NCBI GenBank assembly: GCA_017623115.1
Contig: JAGAPT010000017.1
Location: 1-64,000 of the forward strand
From: Alistipes sp.
GTDB lineage: Bacteria; Bacteroidota; Bacteroidia; Bacteroidales; Rikenellaceae
DNA: 64,000 nt
Direction of reading: 5' to 3'
Shown here: in pieces, positions 8,672 through 15,751 of the stretch
Layout: each line of letters begins with the position of its first letter
How positions within the stretch are numbered: position 1 is the stretch's first letter
Made by a program: the position numbers and the translations under genes
The notes under the pieces: model-generated
The model's input: the letters and a program-made list of their open reading frames with translations, nothing else
Databases searched by the model: none
Told to the model about the DNA's origin: nothing

Positions 8672-9796
8672 TTAGATCGAGATTACGCCATCGACATTCT
8701 CCCAGTCGACAACAGCCGGAGCGAAGTGAATCTCATCACCTGCCGGGTCGATATCAATCGTGTAGGTGATGTTCTTACCCATCTCCCAAGCCGGCACGGC
8801 GGGGAACTCGACAAACTCCTTCGTCACAGGCTCCTGCAGCACCGTAGCACTCTGACCACCCGGAGCGGTCGTCGTAATCGAGTACTCGATGGTAATCGAC
8901 TGAGCACCTACTGCAAGTGCCTGCGGCAGGATGAAGTAGTTCTGGGCGGGCTGTGCGCTACCGGCACCATAGGTGCGGGCCGTCGTCGTCAGCACCTGGT
9001 CAACCTCCCACGACTTCGACACGGTCGAGCTCGTATTCGACCATACGTTGTAGGGCACCGTCGTAATCGTGTTCTGCCAATCAACCACCGTAGCACCGGC
9101 ATCGTGCTTATTGACAGTCTTCAGCGTCACGCTACCCGTGTCGTAGATACCGTTGATGGTAATCTTGTGTACCGTTACCTCCCACTTCGTTACGGCATCG
9201 GGCGACTCGTTCTTGTTGTCCAGACGGAAGACCTTCACCAGGAAGTTCAACTTGGCCAAGGCGTGGTGGAAGAGGGTCGGAACACCCGTAAAGCCATAGT
9301 TCACGGTGTTGGCCGTCTGCTGCATCGCCTTATCCGAGTAGAGCAGGTCGACCGGATTGGCAGCGTCTACCTTGAACTCCTGATACCGCAACGTCTGCTG
9401 CACATCGCTATCGCTAATCTGGGGAACAGCCGCATTAGCCGCATCGGCATTGTAGGGTGCATAGCTGATGAAGTCGAGGTGACCCTGCGTCGGCCAGAAA
9501 TAGGTCTCATCCTTTGCAGCCCAGTAGCCGTTACCATCGGCAATCTTGTAGACAACCTCGGCATTGTCGATGTAGGTCGAGTGCACGCCGGGGGTCTCCG
9601 AGTTCTCGTAGTAGGCGTAGGTACCGAAACTCTGATTCGTCGGATAGGCTACCTCGGCACGAGCCTGTGTCGGCTTGTACTTCGCCACCTCGAAGGTGAT
9701 CTCCTGCCGGCCGTCACCGACCTTGGCACCATCCTCCTTCACGCAACCGGTGAGTGCTACACCCACGAAGGCTGCCAAAAACATCCATTTTTTCAT
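8672..9796 (-). CDS. Major fimbrillin (Mfa1-like) of a type V pilus
   Basis: A 374-residue lipoprotein precursor with lipobox VALTGC (Cys18). TQARAEVAYP around residue 46 matches the trypsin-like (R|A) processing site of type V pilins, where removal of the acylated propeptide allows strand exchange. Other fimbrillin features are the FISYAPY block, FHHALAKLNFLV, and a C-terminal strand VVDWENVDGVISI that could act as the donor strand. It follows the anchor-type gene by 73 bp, and 114 bp precede the next subunit, spacing that would allow separate control. It is called major subunit by position and by its clean fimbrillin architecture. Confidence 0.82.
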   Translation of the reverse strand: MKKWMFLAAFVGVALTGCVKEDGAKVGDGRQEITFEVAKYKPTQARAEVAYPTNQSFGTYAYYENSETPGVHSTYIDNAEVVYKIADGNGYWAAKDETYFWPTQGHLDFISYAPYNADAANAAVPQISDSDVQQTLRYQEFKVDAANPVDLLYSDKAMQQTANTVNYGFTGVPTLFHHALAKLNFLVKVFRLDNKNESPDAVTKWEVTVHKITINGIYDTGSVTLKTVNKHDAGATVVDWQNTITTVPYNVWSNTSSTVSKSWEVDQVLTTTARTYGAGSAQPAQNYFILPQALAVGAQSITIEYSITTTAPGGQSATVLQEPVTKEFVEFPAVPAWEMGKNITYTIDIDPAGDEIHFAPAVVDWENVDGVISI

Positions 9797-9869
9797 TGTT
9801 GAAAAGGTTTGAGTGATTGTTTGTTAATTAAAGTTATTTGTGAGTTTAATTATTATTGCTTGTTCTTTG

Positions 9870-10916
9870 TCAATGTTTTGGTCCAATCGGAATCACCTCT
9901 TCGACATCCTCCCAATCATCTACCTCGGGGTTAAAACCGCCGCCCGTATCGGGATAGATCGGTGCCGGAATATCCCACACCTCGTCGATGAGTAACCAGT
10001 GTCGCTCACGCGCATCCTCGGTGGCGAATATCGGCGTCATATCGACCACCTTCTGGTGTTTCTCGCCATCGCGGGTCAAGACGCTGATCACGACCCGCAG
10101 TTCGCTCTTCGAGGCATCGAGCCGCCCGAAGGTATTGAACGTACCACACAGCACCGACTGATTCGCCTCCTCGATGCGGGGGTCGGTGCTTTGGTGCATC
10201 TCGAAGTAGACCGATATCGGCTCCTCCTCCATGCGCTCGTTCACGCCAAAACGGTTGGCCGGCACCAAGCCCGAAAGCACCGCTACACCGGCGGCATTGG
10301 CGGCCATATGGTCGGGGCTCGTGATACGGATCTGTATATAATAGGTATCGACCACCGTGTGAGCATCGAGGTCAATGCGCATCACATCGGGGTGGATATC
10401 GACCTGCAAGGGGGTTTTACGTGCCACCATCAGGTGGTCGGGCTGGTAGCAGACACGGCCTATCTCATCGGCACGACTGCCAAAGCGGGCGTAGAGTTTC
10501 TCGGAGACCTCCTGCGTATAGCCATAGATATTGTCGTAGTGCTCCTCGTCATCGATCTGCACCGTCTCGAGGTCGAAGTTGTAGCTCAGCACCCGATACG
10601 CCCCCGGAGCGAGGCGAATAGCTGCCCCCAACGTCTCGTAGCCACGCTCGTCGATGGTGCGGTTGGTCAGGAAGCCCTGTGAGAGAATCGGTGTTCCCTC
10701 GGAGCCATAAATCAAGGCTCGCAACGCCTCGGAGGTAATCTCGGGACGTGCGACCGCCTCATTGTAGATGTTGCAGGTGACGTTGTTGATACCCTCCGTC
10801 ACGAGGTGCACGTTGAGCAGTGCCCGATCCTCGGGGTCGGTCAACGGACGACGATGACACGCCACGCCAAGCAGCGCAACGCACAGCACAACCGCTATCC
10901 ACCCCATCCGTATCAT
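9870..10916 (-). CDS. FimB/Mfa2- or DUF5119-like fimbrial lipoprotein, probable anchor
   Basis: A 348-residue lipoprotein whose signal peptide ends in LLGVAC (Cys20). It reads as a two-domain beta protein of the DUF5119/FimB-Mfa2 type, with the early motif NVHLVTEGINNVTCNIYNE and a C-terminal DDWEDVEEVIPI. In type V pili such proteins stay lipidated and anchor the fibre to the outer membrane. The ATG at 10916 overlaps the TGA of the DUF3575 frame (ATGA), so the two are translationally coupled. Which of the two families it belongs to cannot be settled by eye. Confidence 0.72.
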   Translation of the reverse strand: MIRMGWIAVVLCVALLGVACHRRPLTDPEDRALLNVHLVTEGINNVTCNIYNEAVARPEITSEALRALIYGSEGTPILSQGFLTNRTIDERGYETLGAAIRLAPGAYRVLSYNFDLETVQIDDEEHYDNIYGYTQEVSEKLYARFGSRADEIGRVCYQPDHLMVARKTPLQVDIHPDVMRIDLDAHTVVDTYYIQIRITSPDHMAANAAGVAVLSGLVPANRFGVNERMEEEPISVYFEMHQSTDPRIEEANQSVLCGTFNTFGRLDASKSELRVVISVLTRDGEKHQKVVDMTPIFATEDARERHWLLIDEVWDIPAPIYPDTGGGFNPEVDDWEDVEEVIPIGPKH

Positions 10917-11431
10917 CGGCGACCTCCTTTCTTCTTGGTGTACGAGAGGTGCAGCGGCCACACCAACGCCACCTTGAGTTTCGTCGGGCCGAACCAGTTT
11001 TTCCGCCCATGGTCGTAGTGGTCGCGCCACAATTCGCTGTAATCATCGGCCGGGAAGTAGTGGCGGTAGGCCGTCGAGAGCCACCCCACCGAGAGGGAAA
11101 ATTCGAGGCGGAAACGGCGTGAGAGCGACATCACATAGCCATAGGTCACACCTGCCGACCAAAATTCGCCCTGGTAGCAGGCATCATAATCGCGCTGGAA
11201 GTCATATTTGCCCGACATGCCGTAGAGCCCCAGGAAGTGGCCACGGAACTTGTGGGCGTGGTAGTGATTTTCACGGAACCAATAACGCCCCTCGACCCCC
11301 ATTTCCCAGAGTTGGAGGCAATACTTGTTGCCCGTCTCCCACCACGGGAACACATCCTCGACAGCCACCGACCAGTGGTTGCCAATGGGCACCTCGACCT
11401 CGAAGTTCAAGGCCGTGGCAAGGTCGTACAA
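10913..11431 (-). pseudogene. DUF3575 outer-membrane barrel, C-terminal half of a frameshifted gene
   Basis: The frame encodes a DUF3575 domain (NLLYD, EVPIGNHWSVAVED, WFGPTKLKVALVWP), an outer-membrane barrel usually found in fimbrial loci. It has no ATG. The first possible start is a TTG inside the domain, and conserved residues TIGLKTN lie upstream of it, still in frame back to the C8 tract at 11471-11478. In related proteins DUF3575 follows an OmpA-like domain in one chain, and here that domain is encoded by the preceding frame. Insertion of one C in the tract would join the two halves. This is therefore either an off-phase allele, a mutation or a sequencing error. Confidence 0.8.
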
Positions 11432-11442
11432 CAGATTGGTTT

Positions 11443-12165
11443 TTAGCCCAATGGTGAGTGTATCACGCTCGGGGGGGGTACCGGCAGTGGCGGCAGAAGC
11501 TGCACCTTATGCAGCCTTGTCGGCTCAATGACCCACGATGTAGCCACACCGGGTGCCGGCAGGGCAATCGGCTCGCGCAGCGCAATGGGATGCGAATGCA
11601 CGATGCAGACCATCGAGTTACGAATACGCGGGTAGTAGGTTTTGTAGAGGTAGCGGTAGACCGGGTCGTTGGTCAGGCGACGCTTCTTGGTGGCAATCGG
11701 CACCGTGTTGTCGTCGATGATGCCGAGTACCCGCTCGATGGAGGCTGCAGACAACTCCTCGTCGCGCTGCACATGTTTGCGCAGTTGTTCCCACGACTCC
11801 CCCTCGTGGTTGACCGTCAGGCGGTCGCCCAGTGCAGGATAGTGCTCCTCCATATAGGCACGCATGGCGCGGGCACGCCGTTGCGAGAGGCGTTGGTTGT
11901 GGTAGTAAGGACCCTCGGGCGAGGATTGGGAGATGATACCCACCGAGTCGATATGCGCGATACCGATGGAGTCGATACGCTGGCGGATGAGCGACAAGGC
12001 ACGGTCGTTACCCAGATAGAGCGTGTCTAACACGGCATTATCCCAACGGAAGTGAAGTTCGGTAAAGAGGCTGTCGGTCTGCATCTGGCGAGGTCGCTCA
12101 CCAGGCGTTTGCGCCACCGCACACCATGCCATGCACGAGAGCCACACCACAAACCCATATTGCAT
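11443..12165 (-). CDS. OmpA-like periplasmic domain protein, N-terminal half of frameshifted OmpA/DUF3575 gene
   Basis: The 240-residue frame begins with a signal peptide (MQYGFVVWLSCMAWCAVAQ) and carries an OmpA-like peptidoglycan-binding domain with the typical SQSSPEGPYYHNQRLSQRRA motif. The last residues after the C tract (SVIHSPLG) are out of character and end 28 bases later. The real product is probably one chain of about 417 residues continuing into the DUF3575 barrel. I chose the start at 12165 because the frame further upstream covers the promoter. As first gene of the operon it would supply an outer-membrane component for pilus assembly. Confidence 0.8.
   Translation of the reverse strand: MQYGFVVWLSCMAWCAVAQTPGERPRQMQTDSLFTELHFRWDNAVLDTLYLGNDRALSLIRQRIDSIGIAHIDSVGIISQSSPEGPYYHNQRLSQRRARAMRAYMEEHYPALGDRLTVNHEGESWEQLRKHVQRDEELSAASIERVLGIIDDNTVPIATKKRRLTNDPVYRYLYKTYYPRIRNSMVCIVHSHPIALREPIALPAPGVATSWVIEPTRLHKVQLLPPLPVPPPSVIHSPLG
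11471..11478. repeat. Homopolymer G8 (C8 on coding strand) at the frameshift point
   Basis: Eight consecutive G on the plus strand. With eight C the coding strand reads ...GTA CCC CCC CCG AGC and stops at 11443. With nine it would read ...CCC GAG CGT GAT and enter the DUF3575 frame. Confidence 0.95.
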
Positions 12166-12203
12166 CCAATTTTTCACCACTTCACACAAGCGAAAATTAT
12201 TGC

Positions 12204-12235
12204 CAAAATTAGCAAAAAAATCCTGCGTTGGCAAA
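12204..12235 (-). promoter_or_regulatory. Promoter of the fimbrial operon
   Basis: On the minus strand, TTTG (12235-12232) and TAATTTTG (12211-12204) are separated by 20 bp. This is an almost ideal Bacteroidetes -33/-7 pair. Transcription would begin near 12197, which supports the translation start at 12165. Confidence 0.75.
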
Positions 12236-12252
12236 TTTTAGACCCACAATTC

Positions 12253-12261
12253 GGGGGGGGG
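12253..12261. repeat. Homopolymer G9 (C9 on minus strand) upstream of fimbrial promoter
   Basis: Nine consecutive G on the plus strand lie 17 bp upstream of the -33 box of the fimbrial promoter. Confidence 0.95.
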
Positions 12262-12308
12262 TAGCGCCACTTTTTTTGTCTTTTCTACTCCAAAAAGCCG
12301 CTATCTAC

Positions 12309-12345
12309 AAAAAAAAAACGACCAACAGGATAAAACCGTCGGTCG
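12309..12345 (-). terminator. Terminator of gadB
   Basis: On the minus strand an 8-bp stem with one mismatch (12345-12338 with 12326-12319) is followed by ten T. It lies 25 bp past the gadB stop. Confidence 0.75.
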
Positions 12346-12369
12346 GCAGGAGGAAAAAGCCGTCAGTTA

Positions 12370-13785
12370 TCAATGGGTAAACACGCGCCCCTTCTGCTTT
12401 ATTTGCTGCTCATATTTCAGGCGCGAAGGGGTCGGATACTGCAACCGGTCGAACTCCTCGACGGCATTGCGAATATCGGTCAACAGCTGGTCGGCCATAT
12501 CCCGCGAGAAACCCTGTCGCACGACCACACGCATGACGACCATCTGCTCGATGTTCTTCGGCATCGTGTAGGCGGGCACCATCCAACCACTCTGCTTCAG
12601 TTTATCCTGCAAATCGTAGAGCGTCCACTTCGCCGTTTTTTCATACTTGGGACACATCTGCCAGATGAAGAGCGGATTCTCAACCTCCTGCGAGTAGTTG
12701 CGGAAGCAGGCCATCTTGCCAATCTGTTCGTGGCAGTAGCGGGCCACCTCCATCGAGGTCTGCTGAATGGTTCGATAGCCCTCCTCGCCATAGCGGATGA
12801 AGTTGTAGTATTGCCCCAGAATCTGCGCTGCAGGACGCGAGAAGTTCAAGCCCACCTGCGTGATGTTGGCACCGAGGTAGTTCACCGAGAAGGACATCTC
12901 CTCGGGCAGATACTTCTTATCACGCCACACGACCCAACCCAGGCCCGGATAAACGAGGCCGTATTTGTGTCCCGAAGTAGAGATCGAGTAGACCCACTTC
13001 AGGCGGAAATCCCACTTGCAGGCCGGCTTCGTGAAGGGGAGGATGAAACCACCCGAGGCGGCATCAACGTGTATCGGTATCTCGTAGCCCGTCTTCTTGT
13101 TGTAAGCCTCGAGTGCCTTGTCGAGTGCCTCGACATCGTCGTTCAAGCCCGTCCACGTCACACCACAGATGGGCACGATGCAGATGGTGTTCTCATCGCA
13201 CATGGCCAACGCCGCCTCAGGGTCGAGCGTCAGATGCTCCTCCGTGAGGGGCACGGTGCGCAGTTCGATCTGCCACAACTGACAGAACTTCTCCCACACG
13301 ACCTGATAGGCCGAGCTCATCACTAAATTGGGCTTGTCGCAGGGTTTGCCCTGTGCCTTGCGGCGGGCTCGCCAACGGAGCCAGGCTGCTACACCTCCCA
13401 GCATGCAGGCCTCCGAAGAGCCGATGCCGAGGGCACCCGTCTTCCACTCGTTTTTCTCGGGGGTATGCCACAGGTTGGCAAGGATGTTCAGGCAACGGCC
13501 ACACATCACCGCCACACGCGGATACTCCGTCTCGTCGATGTAGTTGATGTTAATCGCCTCGTTCATCAGGCGTGTCGCCTCCTCCTCCATGTAGGTGGTC
13601 ACGAAGGTCGCCAGATTCAGTTCGGGGCGGGTCTCGGCATAGGTTTCGTCCTTGACCAGCCGATAGGCAGCCTGGGGCGTGGTACCCTTCTCGGGAAGCG
13701 TCTCGGTAGGTGCTGCACCGCGCAGGGCAGCTGTCGAATAGACCTCAGTGGTGAGGTTGTCGCGCTGTTTTTGTTTGTTCATCAT
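12370..13785 (-). CDS. gadB: Glutamate decarboxylase
   Basis: A 471-residue PLP enzyme converting glutamate to GABA and CO2, which consumes a proton and supports acid tolerance. The PLP lysine is in SGHKYGLVYPG (Lys274), and HVDAASGG is the cofactor-binding Asp motif. Length and layout match E. coli GadB, including a C-terminal His (FTH), a position that in E. coli helps close the active site at neutral pH. Start codons at 13785 and 13782 are equivalent. The gene stands alone: no GadC antiporter, glutaminase or regulator is adjacent. It is divergent from the SPFH gene. Confidence 0.95.
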   Translation of the reverse strand: MMNKQKQRDNLTTEVYSTAALRGAAPTETLPEKGTTPQAAYRLVKDETYAETRPELNLATFVTTYMEEEATRLMNEAININYIDETEYPRVAVMCGRCLNILANLWHTPEKNEWKTGALGIGSSEACMLGGVAAWLRWRARRKAQGKPCDKPNLVMSSAYQVVWEKFCQLWQIELRTVPLTEEHLTLDPEAALAMCDENTICIVPICGVTWTGLNDDVEALDKALEAYNKKTGYEIPIHVDAASGGFILPFTKPACKWDFRLKWVYSISTSGHKYGLVYPGLGWVVWRDKKYLPEEMSFSVNYLGANITQVGLNFSRPAAQILGQYYNFIRYGEEGYRTIQQTSMEVARYCHEQIGKMACFRNYSQEVENPLFIWQMCPKYEKTAKWTLYDLQDKLKQSGWMVPAYTMPKNIEQMVVMRVVVRQGFSRDMADQLLTDIRNAVEEFDRLQYPTPSRLKYEQQIKQKGRVFTH

Positions 13786-13806
13786 AACGCTGTGTTTTGA
13801 AAGATA

Positions 13807-13833
13807 TGCCTCCAATGAGGCACAAACTGTGCC
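13807..13833. promoter_or_regulatory. Two overlapping inverted repeats upstream of gadB
   Basis: TGCCTCcaatGAGGCA (13807-13822) and GGCACAaacTGTGCC (13819-13833) share four bases, so only one hairpin or cruciform can form at a time. A weak -7 box on the minus strand (TATCTTTC, 13805-13798) lies next to them. They may be an operator or attenuator for gadB. Confidence 0.4.
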
Positions 13834-13900
13834 AAACACACACACCTCCCCTACGCCTGAACGGCTCCCGAAAAATAATTAAAAAAAATGGTCGAAAAAA

Positions 13901-13933
13901 TTTGGAATTTCGGTTTTTTATGCACTATCTTTG
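13901..13933 (+). promoter_or_regulatory. Promoter of the SPFH operon, with inverted repeat at the start site
   Basis: TTTG (13901-13904) and TATCTTTG (13926-13933) are spaced 21 bp apart. Directly after the -7 box is GTGATAT (13933-13939), paired with ATATCAC (13947-13953). This perfect 7-bp inverted repeat covers the expected transcription start and could be an operator or a 5' leader hairpin. Confidence 0.65.
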
Positions 13934-13970
13934 TGATATCAAAATAATATCACTAAAAACCGACACAATT

Positions 13971-14930
13971 ATGGAGAACAAGAACTACACCTACACGGGT
14001 TGGAAATGCAACGGCATTGTTGTGCTGTTGCTCGATTTGGTCCTCATGGGACTCGCTATCTGGTCGATTGTCGAAGGAGGCACACGTCTCGATGCCGGCA
14101 ACCTGCCCTACGGCGGATGGTTTCTCGGTGGCGGTATCGCCGCTCTAATCTTGTCCCTCGTCAACCTGGGCGGATTCATGCTCCTGGAGCCCAACGAGGC
14201 GCGCGTGATGCTCTTCTTTGGCGAGTATCGCGGCACCTTCTACACGACCGGATTCTGGTGGGTAAACCCCTTCCTCTCGGCCAAAAACATCTCGATGCGT
14301 GCCCGCAACCTCAATGTCGACCCCATCAAGGTCAACGACAAGACGGGTAACCCGATTATGATTGGCCTGGTGCTCGTATGGCGCATCAAGCAGGATGATA
14401 TTTACAAGGCGGTCTTCGAGATTGATGCCGCCACGGCTGATGGCACGCCCGTCTCGGCCTCGAAGCGCATGAACATCCTCGAAAACTTTGTTTCGGTGCA
14501 GTCGGATGCAGCCCTGCGTCAGGTGGCAGGCTGCTACGCCTACGACAACAACGATGCGAAGAGCGAGGAGCTGACCCTCCGCTCGAACAGCGAGTCGATC
14601 AACGAGCAGTTGGAGCGCACGCTGAATGAGCGTTTAGCCATGGCGGGTATCGAGGTGATGGAGGCGCGTATAAACTACCTCGCCTATGCTCCCGAGATTG
14701 CCGCCGTGATGTTGCGTCGTCAGCAGGCCGATGCCATTATCTCGGCCCGTGAGAAGATTGTCGAGGGTGCTGTTTCGATGGTCAAGATGGCCTTGCAGCA
14801 GCTCTCCGAGGAGGAGATCGTGGAGCTCGACGAGGAGCGCAAGGCAGCCATGGTATCAAACCTCTTGGTCGTATTGTGTGCTGACGAGGCCGCAACGCCG
14901 GTGGTCAATGCAGGCACTTTGCACCACTAA
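13971..14930 (+). CDS. SPFH/band 7 domain membrane protein
   Basis: A 319-residue stomatin-like protein. Two hydrophobic segments lie at about residues 12-34 and 45-65, followed by the SPFH domain (LEPNEARVMLFFGEYRGTF, NVDPIKVNDKTGNPI, LERTLNERLAMAGIEVMEARI) and a helical tail (ADAIISAREKIVEGAV). Such proteins form membrane-bound oligomeric scaffolds that organise proteases or lipid domains. The start at 13971 follows the mapped promoter. The frame also extends upstream, but through the promoter. The gene heads a four-gene cluster with an RHH protein, a membrane protein and a sirtuin. No specific partner protease is visible. Confidence 0.85.
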   Translation: MENKNYTYTGWKCNGIVVLLLDLVLMGLAIWSIVEGGTRLDAGNLPYGGWFLGGGIAALILSLVNLGGFMLLEPNEARVMLFFGEYRGTFYTTGFWWVNPFLSAKNISMRARNLNVDPIKVNDKTGNPIMIGLVLVWRIKQDDIYKAVFEIDAATADGTPVSASKRMNILENFVSVQSDAALRQVAGCYAYDNNDAKSEELTLRSNSESINEQLERTLNERLAMAGIEVMEARINYLAYAPEIAAVMLRRQQADAIISAREKIVEGAVSMVKMALQQLSEEEIVELDEERKAAMVSNLLVVLCADEAATPVVNAGTLHH

Positions 14931-14937
14931 AAAGAGG

Positions 14938-14980
14938 AAAGAGCAAAGAGGAGAGAGGAGAATGTGTTTTGGGCGTACTC
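14938..14980. repeat. Dispersed intergenic repeat (reverse orientation copy)
   Basis: The reverse complement of this block matches 31980-32022 with about two differences over 43 bp, including the core GAGTACGCCCAAAACA and a polypyrimidine arm. It lies between the SPFH and RHH genes. Confidence 0.8.
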
Positions 14981-15033
14981 GCAAAATTCCCAAAACTCGC
15001 AAAATTCCCAATCCTCCCAATCCTCCCAATCCT
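14977..15033. repeat. Tandem repeats upstream of the RHH gene
   Basis: Two 17-bp units, ACTCGCAAAATTCCCAA (14977-14993 and 14995-15011), are followed by three 9-bp units, CCCAATCCT (15007-15033). They end 18 bp before the start codon of a ribbon-helix-helix gene. Confidence 0.8.
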
Positions 15034-15051
15034 CCCATTTGAAGCCATAGC

Positions 15052-15249
15052 ATGGAAAAAGTTGCACAAAAGAGTTTCGTGCTGCGCATCGATGCAGCGA
15101 CGATGAGCGAGTTGGAGCGTTGGGCCGAGGATGAATTTCGCTCGGTCAACGGCCAACTGCAATGGCTCATTGCCGACGCCCTGCGTCGTAGCGGACGCTT
15201 GAAGAAATCGAAAAAAAACAAACAAGATGATACGCCTGCCCAACCTTAA
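15052..15249 (+). CDS. Small ribbon-helix-helix (Arc-type) protein
   Basis: A 65-residue protein with the pattern KSFVLRIDAATMSELERWA followed by DEFRSVNGQLQWLIADALRRSG. These read as the beta-strand and two helices of an Arc-like RHH DNA-binding fold, with a basic lysine-rich tail. Such proteins are often found beside SPFH genes in Bacteroidales. It could be a local transcriptional regulator, as short tandem repeats lie just upstream of its start. Its last 23 bases overlap the next gene in another frame, implying coupled translation. Confidence 0.75.
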   Translation: MEKVAQKSFVLRIDAATMSELERWAEDEFRSVNGQLQWLIADALRRSGRLKKSKKNKQDDTPAQP

Positions 15250-15751
15250 CCGCATGCGTGCCGCCAAGCGTGAGCAACAGCGCATCGTGGCACGTTTCGA
15301 GCGCATGGAAAAACGCAATCGTCGCATTACGAATTGGCGAAAAATCATCGGTGGAATCATCCTCTTGCTGATTCTCATACCGCTACGCTCCGACGACCCG
15401 AATATCGCCCACGGCATTGCGAGTTGGTGCGCCATCGCAGCCTACCTCCTGCTGGGGCTCTACGATTGGCATCGGTTCGCTCCCCTCACTCGTTGGCGCA
15501 AAGCCTCATCGATGGCCGTAGGTGGAGGGGGCGCATTACTCGTCATCCCCTTCATTCTCCTCCTCTTTGGGAAAATCAGTTGGCAGGAGGATCGCACCTT
15601 CTACCTCCTGATGTGGGGTGGCGCCTTGCTGATGGGCATTTTGCTGCTCGTCAGCCGCTACCAAACCCGTCGCATCAAGGCCGAGAGTGCCGAGGCGATT
15701 GAGCAGATGCGTCGTCGTGAAATGCGACGTAAAAAATTGGAACTGTTATGA
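15227..15751 (+). CDS. Conserved four-helix membrane protein of unknown function
   Basis: A 174-residue protein. A basic, helical N-terminus (about 1-40) is followed by four hydrophobic segments (about 41-55, 64-82, 98-116 and 125-145). The C-terminus is highly charged and arginine-rich (EAIEQMRRREMRRKK), and both ends are predicted to be cytoplasmic. I recognise no named family. It overlaps the RHH gene upstream by 23 bp and the sirtuin downstream by 4 bp (ATGA), so it belongs to this cluster and probably works with the SPFH protein at the membrane. Confidence 0.75.
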   Translation: MIRLPNLNRMRAAKREQQRIVARFERMEKRNRRITNWRKIIGGIILLLILIPLRSDDPNIAHGIASWCAIAAYLLLGLYDWHRFAPLTRWRKASSMAVGGGGALLVIPFILLLFGKISWQEDRTFYLLMWGGALLMGILLLVSRYQTRRIKAESAEAIEQMRRREMRRKKLELL

